Part shown: positions 40,593-49,057 of the stretch, piece after piece
How the letters are laid out: each line of letters starts with the position of its first letter
Position numbering within the stretch: position 1 is the stretch's first letter
Assembly: GCF_017305435.1 (NCBI RefSeq)
Contig: NZ_JAFKIP010000003.1
Coordinates: forward strand, 1-64,000
DNA from: Microbacterium sp.
GTDB taxonomy: Bacteria > Actinomycetota > Actinomycetes > Actinomycetales > Microbacteriaceae
Length of the DNA: 64,000 nucleotides
Reading direction: 5' to 3'
The notes under the pieces: generated by a model
The model's database searches: none
What the model was told of the DNA's origin: nothing
Seen by the model: the letters and a program-made list of their open reading frames with translations, nothing else
Translations under genes and position numbers: made by a program

Positions 40593-41591
40593 ATGTCGAA
40601 CACTCTCGCCACCGGTGTCGCCCCCGGCCCGCGCGGCGCCGTCGAGAAGGCCGTCGTCGTCTCGGCCGTCGCCGAGACAGCCCGACCGAAGGGATCGCGC
40701 GCCAGCCGCCTGCGCGGGCACTTCGCTCGGTACTGGCAGCTCTGGATCATGGTGCTGCCGGCCATCGCCTTCATCGTGGTGTTCTCGTACATCCCGATGT
40801 ACGGCATCCAGCTCGCCTTCCGCGAGTTCGATGTCACGAAGGGGCTGACCGGCGGAGCCTGGGTCGGCTTCAAGTACTTCGAGCAGTTCTTCAACAACCC
40901 GCAGTTCGGGCAGATCATGATGAACACCGTCACGATCAGCCTCTGGACCCTGGTGATGGGGTTCATCGCCCCGATCATCCTGGCCCTCCTGATCAACCAG
41001 ATCAGCAGCCGCCGCGTGAAGGGATTCACCCAGACCATCACCTACATGCCGCACTTCATCTCGACCGTCGTCATGGTCGCGATCCTGCAGATCTTCCTCG
41101 CCCCCGGCAGCGGCATCATGGGACGGTTCTTCGGTGACGTCAGCCTGCTCGGCGATCCGGGCGCGTTCGCGCACATCTACTGGATCTCGGAGATCTGGCA
41201 GCACACCGGGTGGAACTGCATCATCTACCTCGCCGCGCTGTCGTCGGTCGACCTGGCGCTGTACGAGGCGGCGAAGATCGATGGCGCGGGTCGCCTGCAG
41301 CTGATCCGGCACGTCGACATCCCGGCGCTGCTGCCCACCGCCGGCATCCTGCTGATCCTCAACATGGGCAGCGTGCTCGGCGTCGGGTTCGAGAAGGTCT
41401 ATCTGATGCAGAACACGCTGAACATCACGGCGTCCGAAGTGATCTCCACGTATACGTACCGTGTCGGCATCCTCGGAAATCAGTTCTCGTACTCGACCGC
41501 GATCGGGCTGTTCAACGCCGTCGTGAACTTCGCGTTCCTGATCCTGGCGAACTACATCGCCAAGCGCGCCAGCAACACGAGCATCTTCTAG
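40593..41591 (+). CDS. Sugar ABC permease (LplB-like)
   Basis: 332 residues. A 45-residue cytoplasmic N-terminus precedes about six helices, the first being LWIMVLPAIAFIVVFSYIP. The next segment, YGIQLAFREFDVTKG, is typical of LplB/YteP permeases. The EAA loop is YEAAKIDGAG, which contacts the ATPase. AAGGAG lies 7 nt before the ATG. It pairs with the YtcP-like permease 12 nt downstream. Confidence 0.92.
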   Translation: MSNTLATGVAPGPRGAVEKAVVVSAVAETARPKGSRASRLRGHFARYWQLWIMVLPAIAFIVVFSYIPMYGIQLAFREFDVTKGLTGGAWVGFKYFEQFFNNPQFGQIMMNTVTISLWTLVMGFIAPIILALLINQISSRRVKGFTQTITYMPHFISTVVMVAILQIFLAPGSGIMGRFFGDVSLLGDPGAFAHIYWISEIWQHTGWNCIIYLAALSSVDLALYEAAKIDGAGRLQLIRHVDIPALLPTAGILLILNMGSVLGVGFEKVYLMQNTLNITASEVISTYTYRVGILGNQFSYSTAIGLFNAVVNFAFLILANYIAKRASNTSIF

Positions 41592-41603
41592 GAACGATCG
41601 ATC

Positions 41604-42581
41604 ATGGCCAATGCACCTCTCTCCCCCACCGGGACCCTCGCACCGAAGGTCGAGGGCGACGCCGTCGGCACACCGCCGCGCGGCAAGCACCGGATGCTCA
41701 AGAAGACCCCCGGCGACCGGGCCGTCGACATCGTGATCGGCGTCCTGATCGCGCTGATCCTGGCATCCGTCATCTATCCGCTGTGGTTCATCGTGATCGC
41801 CTCGTTCTCCGACCCCCGCGCCGTAGCGACGGGGCAGGTCACCCTGCTGCCGCAGGGCATCGGCTTCGGCGGATACGAACTGATCATGGGCGACGGCCGC
41901 ATCTGGACCGGCTATCGCAACACGATCATCTACGCGGTGGTCGGCACGGCGCTGAACCTGCTGGTCACGCTGCCGGCGGCGTTCGCGATGTCGCGCCGGG
42001 AGTTCAAGCCGCGCCGGATCATCATGTTCCTGTTCGCGTTCACGATGTTCTTCGGCGGCGGCCTGATCCCGAGCTACCTGCTGATCAAGCAGCTGGGCCT
42101 GCTGAACTCGATGTGGGTGTTCATCCTGCCGAGCGCGTTCTCGGTGTTCAACATGATCATCGCGCGCTCGTTCTTCGAGAGTTCGATCCCCGAGGAGCTG
42201 CACGATGCGGCGCAGATCGACGGTCTCAGCTACTTCGGCTACTTCCTGAAGATCGTGCTGCCGCTCTCGAGCGCGATCATCGCGGTCATCGGTCTGTACT
42301 ACTTCGTGGGGCACTGGAACGACTTCTTCACCGGCCTCATCTACGTACGCGACCAGCAGCTGCAGCCGCTGCAGAACGTGCTGCAGCAGATCCTGATGGC
42401 GAACCAGTCGCAACAGGCCGCCGGCGGGTCGATCGGGCAGAGTTCGGGCGATGCGCAGCAGTTCGCCGACCAGATCAAGTTCGGCGTCATCATCGTGGCG
42501 AGCGTGCCCCTGCTGGTGTTGTACCCGCTGTTGCAGCGCTACTTCAACAAGGGCGTCATGATCGGCGCCGTGAAAGGCTGA
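41604..42581 (+). CDS. Sugar ABC permease (YtcP-like)
   Basis: 325 residues with about six helices, including VIGVLIALILASVIYPLWF. The EAA loop is HDAAQIDGLS. The GGGLIPSYLLIKQLGL segment is typical of YtcP/YesQ partners. It forms the second half of the channel with the upstream LplB-like protein. Confidence 0.92.
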   Translation: MANAPLSPTGTLAPKVEGDAVGTPPRGKHRMLKKTPGDRAVDIVIGVLIALILASVIYPLWFIVIASFSDPRAVATGQVTLLPQGIGFGGYELIMGDGRIWTGYRNTIIYAVVGTALNLLVTLPAAFAMSRREFKPRRIIMFLFAFTMFFGGGLIPSYLLIKQLGLLNSMWVFILPSAFSVFNMIIARSFFESSIPEELHDAAQIDGLSYFGYFLKIVLPLSSAIIAVIGLYYFVGHWNDFFTGLIYVRDQQLQPLQNVLQQILMANQSQQAAGGSIGQSSGDAQQFADQIKFGVIIVASVPLLVLYPLLQRYFNKGVMIGAVKG

Positions 42582-42591
42582 GGCGACGATC

Positions 42592-43281
42592 ATGAAGGGA
42601 CTCGCCACCGGCTACGAACGGCTCGCCCGTGCCATCCTGACGGTGTTCGTCGCGAACGTGGCGTTCGTCGCGCACACGCTGCTCGGGCTTGTCGTCGCGG
42701 GGTTCTTCCCCTCGATCGCCGCGTCAGCGGCGACGTTCCGCACCTGGGCGCTGGATGAGACTCGGTCGTGGACCGTCCGCGAGACCTGGACCGTGTTCCA
42801 CCGCGCGTGGCGAGCCGAGCTCGGTTCCGCGAACGCGTTCGGGTGGCCCCAGCTCGCGGTGTGGCTGCTGCTCGTGTGGGACTACTACCTCGCGAACTCG
42901 AACGACATGGGCGTGATGGGCGTCGCCGTCTCGGGCATGCTGCTGCTCGTGAACGTGCTGTACGGCGTGTTCGTCATGATCTCGTGGGTCGTGCGCGCCA
43001 ACTTCGATGAGCGGGCCTGGTGGGTCGTCCGCACGTCGCTGCGCATGGTGATCGCCCGGCCCCTGTGCACCGTGATGATGATGGCGGTGCTGGTGCTCAC
43101 CGTGTGGGCCTGGTACACGTGGCCTGGAGTGCTGGTGACCTTCGGGTTCGCGCTCCCCGCCTTCGCGGTGGTGCTCGTCGTGTACTCGTTCGGGCGCCTG
43201 CCGGGGATGGATGCGCGCGAGCGCGCGCATCCGGCGCCGGTGCAGGTGGCGAGCTCGACCCGGAGCGGGCGGGTCGCCTGA
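42592..43281 (+). CDS. YesL-family (DUF624) membrane protein
   Basis: 229 residues with five or six hydrophobic segments. It opens with ILTVFVANVAFVAHTLLGL and contains FFPSIAASAATFR, as in YesL/DUF624 proteins that travel with LplB/YtcP transporters. Function is unknown; membrane support of the transporter is inferred from consistent linkage. It follows the permease by 10 nt and ends the operon. Confidence 0.8.
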   Translation: MKGLATGYERLARAILTVFVANVAFVAHTLLGLVVAGFFPSIAASAATFRTWALDETRSWTVRETWTVFHRAWRAELGSANAFGWPQLAVWLLLVWDYYLANSNDMGVMGVAVSGMLLLVNVLYGVFVMISWVVRANFDERAWWVVRTSLRMVIARPLCTVMMMAVLVLTVWAWYTWPGVLVTFGFALPAFAVVLVVYSFGRLPGMDARERAHPAPVQVASSTRSGRVA

Positions 43282-43291
43282 CGCCTTCCGG

Positions 43292-43519
43292 TCAGGGGCA
43301 GACGCGAGCGCGGCGCCCGTCGAAGCCGACGACATCCCCGGCCTGCAGCTGCCGTCCGCGCCGCCGGTCGACCTCTCCGTTGACGGTCACGAAGCCGTCG
43401 ATGATGGCTTCCTTCACATCACCGCCCGAGTCGAGGATGCCGGCGAACTTCAAGAACTGGCCGAGGCGGATGCTCTCGCTGCCGATCAGGATATCTTCGA
43501 CCGGCGATGGGTTCGTCAT
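43292..43519 (-). CDS. S4-domain RNA-binding protein
   Basis: 75 residues forming one S4 fold: IRLGQFLKFAGILDSGGDVK (split motif IRLGQFLKFAG and GDVKEAIIDGFVTVNGEV), ending RRGRQLQAGDVVGFDG. This is the stand-alone YaaA/YlmH-like S4 type that binds structured RNA, often rRNA. It is convergent with the YesL gene and 10 nt away. Confidence 0.88.
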   Translation of the reverse strand: MTNPSPVEDILIGSESIRLGQFLKFAGILDSGGDVKEAIIDGFVTVNGEVDRRRGRQLQAGDVVGFDGRRARVCP

Positions 43520-43636
43520 ATCGAAGATGCTAGTCGCGTACGGCCACGGGCGCGGGGAGCCGGGCCACGCCCGGGGCGGCAGGCGGGATCTCCGGCCTGA
43601 CGGGCGGGGACCTCACTCGTGGTCGTCGATCAGTCC

Positions 43637-43697
43637 CGCGGCGGGCACGCTCGCGCCGGGCGCCCGCGCCGACCTCATCGTCTCGCGACGATGATCG
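43637..43697 (+). pseudogene. Possible amidohydrolase C-terminal remnant
   Basis: A 20-codon stretch reads SPAAGTLAPGARADLIVSRR and then stops. GTLAPGARADLIV matches the conserved C-terminal strand of many amidohydrolases. No upstream domain is visible, and an insertion sequence begins about 60 bp beyond. It is probably the tail of a deleted gene. Confidence 0.3.
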
Positions 43698-43754
43698 AAC
43701 AGGCGTGCGCCGGCAAGGGTCCCGAGGGACTGCTGTTCGGCGACGGGATAAACC

Positions 43755-45180
43755 GGCTCTTCGCAATCAAGGGTGTAGTCGAGGTCTGAATCCGCCGGCC
43801 TCGAGCAGGCTGCGCGCGATGTAGTTGGTCAGGTTCCGGAAGCCGAGGGCGGAGCCGCGGAGGTGTTCGAGGCGCCCGTTGATCGCCTCGGTCGGGCCGT
43901 TGCTGGTGCCGGGTCGGTCGAAGAACGCGATGATGTCCGCGGCGCGCTGGCGCATGGTGCGGCCGAGCTTGCGAACCTCCACGAGCGCGGCCGGGACGCC
44001 GCCGGTGATGGCGTCGATCACGGCGCGCATCATGGTCTTGCCCTTCTGTTTGCCGGGTTCTCGGTAGCCGGCGACGATGCGCTGGTAGATGCCCCAGGTC
44101 GCTTCGACTTCGACATGCTCCTCGCTCGCGAACACCGCGTCCAGGCGTGTCCGCTGACGATCGGTGAGCAGGCTCGCTCCGGTGTGGAGGGTGCGCCTCG
44201 CCTTGTAGAGCGGGTCGCCCTTGAGGCCGCGGTGCCCGGTGGTGTCCTGCTGGACCCGGCGACGGCAGACATCCAGCGCGTCACCGGCCAGGCGGACCAC
44301 GTGGAACAGATCCATGACGGGGACGGCGTGCGGGAGTTCTTCGGCGGCGGCGGTCTTGAAGCCGGCGAATCCGTCCATCGCGACCACCTCGATCGCCTTC
44401 GCCCACTCCTTCGGACGGGCCGCGAGCCACTGCTTGAACACAGCCTTCGAACGGCCCTCGACCATGTCCAGCAACCGCGCCGGCCCGGTCTTGTTCCTCG
44501 CGGGGGTGAGGTCGATGATCACGGTGACGTACTTGTCGCCGAGCCGGGTGTGTCGCCAGACGTGCTCGTCGACGCCGATCGTGGTCACCCCGTCGAACCT
44601 CGTGGGATCGTCGATGAGCCGCCGCTTGCCTTCGGCGAGGATCGCGGTGTTCGCGGTGTGCCACGACACCCCGAGGCCTGCTGCGGCTCGGGTGACGGTG
44701 AGGTGGTCGACCACGATCGCGGTGAGCGCCCACCCGATTCCGCCGCGGGAGATCTTCGCCCGCGGCGCCGCAGCCTTCGTCGTGTCCTGCCGCCACGTGC
44801 GTCGGCAGTGCCCGCACCGGTAGCGGCGCACCCGGACCAGCAGCGTCGTCGGCCGATGCCCGAACGGCTCATGCGCGAGCGGCCGGGTCACCGTGTCCCG
44901 TACCACACCCTCAGCGCCGCACTTCCGACACCACGGATCGTCGTCGACGACGCGGCACTCAAATACTGCCCGGTCGGGCTCGAGCAGCTGTCCGACGGCT
45001 TCGAGGCCGAGCTCGTCGAGGCGGCAGAACGTGGTGAGGTCAGGGGTCGCGAACGTAGGGTGGTGCAAGTCGAGGTCTTCCGGCGGACGGTGAGTGTGAG
45101 AACTTCCATCCTGGAAGACCTCGACGTCTATCCGCGAACCAGCCGGCGCCCCTCGACTACACCCTCAACTGCGAAGAGCC
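43755..45180 (-). mobile_element. ISL3-family insertion sequence
   Basis: A 1426-bp element with one transposase gene. The terminal inverted repeats are 30 bp, starting GGCTCTTCGCAATCAAGG on the left (43755-43784) and GGCTCTTCGCAGTTGAGG on the right (45151-45180, reverse strand), with 26 of 30 positions matching. GGCTCTTCG ends are typical of ISL3. The 8-bp flanks (GATAAACC and TCAAAACT) do not match, so no target duplication is visible. Confidence 0.9.
43767..45068 (-). CDS. ISL3-family transposase
   Basis: 433 residues. An N-terminal zinc ribbon (CRVVDDDPWCRKCGAEG, then YRCGHCRRTW) precedes a helix-turn-helix and the DDE transposase core (IGVDEHVWRHTRLGDKYVT, VAMDGFAGFKTAA). The ending SNGPTEAINGRLEHLRG contains the last catalytic Glu. 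The likely start is TTG at 45068 with GGAAG upstream. The reading frame is intact, so the element could be active. Confidence 0.93.
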   Translation of the reverse strand: MHHPTFATPDLTTFCRLDELGLEAVGQLLEPDRAVFECRVVDDDPWCRKCGAEGVVRDTVTRPLAHEPFGHRPTTLLVRVRRYRCGHCRRTWRQDTTKAAAPRAKISRGGIGWALTAIVVDHLTVTRAAAGLGVSWHTANTAILAEGKRRLIDDPTRFDGVTTIGVDEHVWRHTRLGDKYVTVIIDLTPARNKTGPARLLDMVEGRSKAVFKQWLAARPKEWAKAIEVVAMDGFAGFKTAAAEELPHAVPVMDLFHVVRLAGDALDVCRRRVQQDTTGHRGLKGDPLYKARRTLHTGASLLTDRQRTRLDAVFASEEHVEVEATWGIYQRIVAGYREPGKQKGKTMMRAVIDAITGGVPAALVEVRKLGRTMRQRAADIIAFFDRPGTSNGPTEAINGRLEHLRGSALGFRNLTNYIARSLLEAGGFRPRLHP

Positions 45181-45498
45181 TCAAAACTCCCCCAGCACCT
45201 GCCCGAGCCGCATGACCATCTCCGTGACGGCCGCGTCGTCCACGGTGTAGCGCACCCGCTGCCCGCGCACGGCGACGTCACGCGGCGGGTCAGCCAGGAG
45301 CAGCCCCGCGTCGACGAGCTTCTCGAGGCCGTTTGCGACGGTCATCTTGTTCAGCTCAAGGGCTTCGGCGATCTCGCCGCGGGTGAGGCCAGGATTAGAC
45401 CGCAGGTGACCGATGATGGTCGCCTGCATCGCGTTTCCCAGGGCGTTGATCGGGTCCTCCGCGTACTCACCGTTCGCGGGGCGGGCATATCGAGGCAC
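45181..45498 (-). CDS. Winged-helix (ArsR/MarR-like) transcriptional regulator
   Basis: 105 residues from a GTG at 45498. The DNA-binding part is NALGNAMQATIIGHLRSNPG, followed by LTRGEIAEALELNKMTVANGLEKLVDAG and a wing (RDVAVRGQRVRYTV). It has no ligand domain. The frame is open upstream to 45537 from a TTG. The stop lies at the right border of the insertion sequence, which may have landed just behind the gene. A 27-bp inverted repeat upstream suggests autoregulation and possibly control of the conjugation operon. Confidence 0.75.
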   Translation of the reverse strand: MPRYARPANGEYAEDPINALGNAMQATIIGHLRSNPGLTRGEIAEALELNKMTVANGLEKLVDAGLLLADPPRDVAVRGQRVRYTVDDAAVTEMVMRLGQVLGEF

Positions 45499-45549
45499 CC
45501 GCCCATTCTCGCGGCCCCGCTCCGCCGAGTCCAGCAAAGCGAATCAAAA

Positions 45550-45576
45550 AACACTTCACATCTCGAGTGTAGTGTT
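45550..45576. promoter_or_regulatory. Operator-like inverted repeat upstream of the winged-helix gene
   Basis: AACACTTCAC-N7-GTGTAGTGTT, arms matching at 9 of 10 positions. It lies between the regulator and the conjugation operon. The interval 45577-45870 has no supportable gene and must hold the operon promoter; I cannot place its boxes confidently. Confidence 0.5.
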
Positions 45577-45870
45577 ATACGCTTCCCTCATGTCAAGGAC
45601 GTGGATGCCGCCGAAGTCAGGCGACACGAATGCGTCAAATCCAGCCGAATGGGGGACAGACAACCCCTGCCGTCGTCACATAACGTGCATTCAAGACGCC
45701 GCATCGGCCGCTGAGCAGCGTCGCTCTACTGTCACGCCCCGCCCATCTGGCGTTGTGAAAAACTTCTCTCGATCTGGGGCTTTTGTGCGTAGTATTCCGC
45801 CACGGCGTCCTTCGCGGGAGTCAGCCGACCTACGCGCGGATGCCGTCCTGAAAGTTCAGGAGGGCGACTC

Positions 45871-46614
45871 ATGATGGCCAGAACCAGCACAAGGCAGCGA
45901 AACATCGCGTGGGCAGTGCTCGGCGCCGTCGTCCTGATCGTGGGGCTTGTCGCGCTGATCGTGACGCGACTCGGCTCCGACGCGCCCGTCCCCACACCCT
46001 CCGGCAGCACGAGCACGACAGCGCCAACAACTCCTGGCACCTCGTCTCCCCCTCCGCCAACCGGAGCGGCTGTGGATCCCTCGGTCACCGACCGGGGATG
46101 GACGCCGGAGCCGATCACCACCGACGCGGACACCTACGTGCGTGCAGCTCTCGCCGCGGCATCCACCTTCGACACCACGAAGAGCGGCCGTGACGCATGG
46201 CTCGACTACCTCGACACCTGGTTCACACCCGACACCCGCTACGCGACTCAGGCCGAACGCGACGACGTCATGCGTGGCGCCAAGCTCGAGTTGCGGCAAG
46301 CGGTCGTGTTGCCCGAGAGCCGGTGGGATTCGCTCGCCGACGAGAGCGGCCGTGTCCTCGCTCGCGTCGACGGCGACGTCGAATTCGAGCCCGTGCCCAG
46401 CGACGAAACCGGCGACATGACGATCGGCACCGCCGACGTGACGCTCACCTACACGAGCACTGACGGCGCCGGTGGTGAGCTCAGCTACGACGAGACAGTC
46501 CGCGTCAGCGTCCAGGTGCTGTGCGGACCGGAGTCGATCCCCACGCCCAACAGTGCCCAGCAGGCCGGGGACTGCAAGGTGGCCCGCTGGTTCTCGGGGA
46601 CATTGGAGCCCTGA
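45871..46614 (+). CDS. Membrane-anchored conjugal transfer protein (VirB8/TcpC-like, tentative)
   Basis: 247 residues. One N-terminal helix (AWAVLGAVVLIVGLVALIV) is followed by a Pro/Thr/Ser linker and an outer domain of about 170 residues containing WLDYLDTWFTPDT. The topology matches VirB8/TcpC assembly proteins, but no sequence motif proves it. GGAGGG lies before ATG-ATG, so 45874 is an equal start. First gene of the conjugation operon. Confidence 0.6.
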   Translation: MMARTSTRQRNIAWAVLGAVVLIVGLVALIVTRLGSDAPVPTPSGSTSTTAPTTPGTSSPPPPTGAAVDPSVTDRGWTPEPITTDADTYVRAALAAASTFDTTKSGRDAWLDYLDTWFTPDTRYATQAERDDVMRGAKLELRQAVVLPESRWDSLADESGRVLARVDGDVEFEPVPSDETGDMTIGTADVTLTYTSTDGAGGELSYDETVRVSVQVLCGPESIPTPNSAQQAGDCKVARWFSGTLEP

Positions 46615-46615
46615 C

Positions 46616-47239
46616 ATGGGTGCCCCGGTCGCGGTCGCAGCAGCCCTCGCAAACACGAGGACCGGCCGCAAGATCGCGATTGGGGCGGTCGTCATCCTCG
46701 TCGTGGTGACGTTCGCGGTGCTCACACCACTTTTGGCGATCCCGATGATGATCGCGGGCCAGTCGGCATCCGCTGCCGTGGAGCAGCACGGCACCGCAGC
46801 GTTACCCGCGGCGTCCGGCGAGTGGGGGTATCCGCTTGCCGGACCGTACTCGGTCGGCCGAGGCTACGGGTACAACCCGGTGGAGGGGTGCTCGTACTGC
46901 AACTCCGATCACCGGGGCTTCGACATGGACCAGCCGTGCGGGGCCACCATCTTCGCTGCCGGCCTCGGGACGGTGGTGCAATCCGGCCCGCTCGCCGGCG
47001 GGTGGGGCAATGCGATCACGATCGACCACGGCGGCGGCCTCCAGACGCGATACGCGCATCTGCAGTGGGGCTCCCAACTCGTCCAGGCCGGCGACGCCGT
47101 GCACGCCGGCACACCCATCGGCGCTGAAGGCTCAACCGGAGACTCGACCGGCTGTCACCTGCACTACGAAGTGATCCAGGACGGGGTCCGCGTGGACCCC
47201 GAACCGTACATGGCCGCGCTCGGCCTGCCTCTGAGATAG
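46616..47239 (+). CDS. M23-family peptidoglycan endopeptidase of the transfer apparatus
   Basis: 207 residues. An N-terminal membrane segment (IAIGAVVILVVVTFAVLTPLL) anchors an outer LytM/M23 domain. The metal-site motifs are HRGFDMD (His and Asp) and HLHYEV (HxH). These enzymes cut cell-wall cross-links to let the transfer channel through. ATG is 1 nt after the stop of the upstream gene. Confidence 0.88.
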   Translation: MGAPVAVAAALANTRTGRKIAIGAVVILVVVTFAVLTPLLAIPMMIAGQSASAAVEQHGTAALPAASGEWGYPLAGPYSVGRGYGYNPVEGCSYCNSDHRGFDMDQPCGATIFAAGLGTVVQSGPLAGGWGNAITIDHGGGLQTRYAHLQWGSQLVQAGDAVHAGTPIGAEGSTGDSTGCHLHYEVIQDGVRVDPEPYMAALGLPLR

Positions 47240-47249
47240 GAGCATCATC

Positions 47250-47540
47250 ATGGCAACAGCACCCCTCGACGTGGACGTCCCCGACATTCAGCCCGACTTC
47301 TCGGCACCGTTCTTCGCCGGCTTCCAGGTCATCGCGTCGTACATCCTGGCCGGCGCCATGCTGGTCGTGTTGATCATGCTGATCATCGCGGGCGCATCCC
47401 TGGCATTCCGTGGCCTGGCATCCGATCGGATGCGCACCTGGGCGGGTGAAAACATCCTGTGGATCTTCATCGCCGCGGCGGTCCTGGGCGCCGCATCCGG
47501 GCTCTTCCAATGGTTCGTCAACTTCGACTTCGGATTCTGA
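47250..47540 (+). CDS. Small two-helix membrane protein (VirB2/PrgI-position)
   Basis: 96 residues with helices VIASYILAGAMLVVLIMLIIAG and ILWIFIAAAVLGAASGLF. In actinobacterial conjugation operons a protein of this size and topology lies before the VirB6-like gene and may be a pilin-like subunit. No signature motif confirms it. It overlaps the next gene by 1 nt. Confidence 0.65.
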   Translation: MATAPLDVDVPDIQPDFSAPFFAGFQVIASYILAGAMLVVLIMLIIAGASLAFRGLASDRMRTWAGENILWIFIAAAVLGAASGLFQWFVNFDFGF

Positions 47541-49057
47541 TGAACGCCGTGCGCACGAGCCTGATCGGATGCCTCATCGGTATCGGACTCGCGCTCGGCG
47601 CGCTCGCCCCTGCCAGCGCGGCAGACACCTCCCGACCAATCGCAGACAACGCGAGCGTCGTGAGCAACGAGCCCTGGTCAGCTCCCGCATACCCGGTGGA
47701 CTGCTTGCAGTCCGGCGCGCAGATCAGCTGCACCCCGATGGATGCCACCGACGTGCGGCCACAGCAGTGCTTCGTCAACGTGTACGCCGGCGGTACGAGA
47801 GCAACGGTGTGCACGACGTTCGAAGATCACATCCCCGCAATCAAGACGAGCGGAGGGATGCCTCTGCTCGTCGAGTACGGGTGCTCGCTGGGCGACGTGG
47901 TGTGCGTCACGTTCGAGAATGCGGGCCGCGGGCTGGCGATCACCGCGACGTCGACAATGTTCGCGATCGCGCAGGCGATGAGGTTCGATACCTCCACGAC
48001 GCTGTGGTCGGCGGCAGCCGGGGAGTGGTCCTTCTGGCAGTGGGCGATCCTCGGCATCCTGTTCTGTGCGATGGTGTGGGCGGTCGCGGCAGCGATCGTC
48101 TCCGGCGATAGGGCGGAACTCGTTGGCACCCTGGTGCGCAGCTTCGTCGCTTTCCCCGCCTCGGCGATCGCGCTGTGGCTCACGGGGCACCTGCTCAACG
48201 CCATCGACGACCTCACCTGGTACGTCCTGAACCGCAGCGGCCCCGACGGGCTGTTCAGCACCCTGCAATCGGTGATGTGGGCGGGCGGTCGAGCCAACTA
48301 CTTCTTCGCGTTCGTGCTCCACGCGATCCTCATGATCGGCATGCTGCTCATGCTTCTCGTGTTCGCCTTCCGCAACATCGTCCTCGCCGCGCTCATCGCC
48401 GTCGGCCCAATCGCATGGATGCTGTTCCCCGTGCGTGGCCTCGGACCGCAATGGGTCGTCCGCTATGTCTCAGCGCTGGTCGTACTCCTTCTCACCGGGC
48501 CACTCACGATCGGGTTCCTCACCCTCGTCATCAACGGGCTGGCCGACGTGTCGACCATCTGGGACCCCCAAGCCTGGCCCCTGATCGTCGGCCTGCTGCT
48601 CGTCGCGTTCGCGCCTTTCGCTGTGTTCGGCCTTTTCAGTTTCGTCGGTGCCGTTACCGCAGACTCTGTCGGTTCGCGCCTCGGTGCCGGCGCAGGGCGC
48701 GGCGTCTCCCGCGCTGCGGGTGCTGTGTCGCGTGTCCCGAGCCGCATCTCCGCGCTGCCGGCGGGCGGCGCGACAAAGGCAGGTGCAGTCGCGAGCGGCG
48801 CCTCACGGGCCAGCGTCAGCGGCGGGTCGAGTGCGAAGGGGCCAGTCGGCCGCAGTTCGGCGGGCGGGCAGAAGCCGAGTGCGCCCACGCCCTCCACATC
48901 ATCCCGGGCAGCAACGGCAACCGCGTCGCGCCCGGCGACCGCCGCTGGCAGCACGGGGAGCGCCCCTAAGGCAACGCCCCCCACTTCATCTCAGCGGGCG
49001 AACGCCCGCCCGACCACGTCACCACCTTCTTCGCGCACTGAGAGGACTTCGCCATGA
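47540..49057 (+). CDS. Polytopic conjugal transfer protein (VirB6/TrbL-like)
   Basis: 505 residues. A signal peptide (ending ASA-AD) and an outer domain with several cysteines are followed by about six helices (such as FWQWAILGILFCAMVWAVA and LIAVGPIAWMLFPV). The Ala/Ser/Thr/Pro-rich cytoplasmic tail is about 140 residues long. This is the layout of VirB6/TrbL channel proteins of Gram-positive conjugation systems. ATG overlaps the upstream stop by 1 nt and its end overlaps the next start by 4 nt. Confidence 0.75.
   Translation: MNAVRTSLIGCLIGIGLALGALAPASAADTSRPIADNASVVSNEPWSAPAYPVDCLQSGAQISCTPMDATDVRPQQCFVNVYAGGTRATVCTTFEDHIPAIKTSGGMPLLVEYGCSLGDVVCVTFENAGRGLAITATSTMFAIAQAMRFDTSTTLWSAAAGEWSFWQWAILGILFCAMVWAVAAAIVSGDRAELVGTLVRSFVAFPASAIALWLTGHLLNAIDDLTWYVLNRSGPDGLFSTLQSVMWAGGRANYFFAFVLHAILMIGMLLMLLVFAFRNIVLAALIAVGPIAWMLFPVRGLGPQWVVRYVSALVVLLLTGPLTIGFLTLVINGLADVSTIWDPQAWPLIVGLLLVAFAPFAVFGLFSFVGAVTADSVGSRLGAGAGRGVSRAAGAVSRVPSRISALPAGGATKAGAVASGASRASVSGGSSAKGPVGRSSAGGQKPSAPTPSTSSRAATATASRPATAAGSTGSAPKATPPTSSQRANARPTTSPPSSRTERTSP

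Noticed and set aside
43747-45188. Target-site duplication of the ISL3 element
   Set aside because: The 8-bp flanks GATAAACC and TCAAAACT do not match.
45589-45874. Plus-strand frame starting MSRTWMPPKSG
   Set aside because: Poor third-position bias, no domain, and it fills the region needed for the conjugation promoter.
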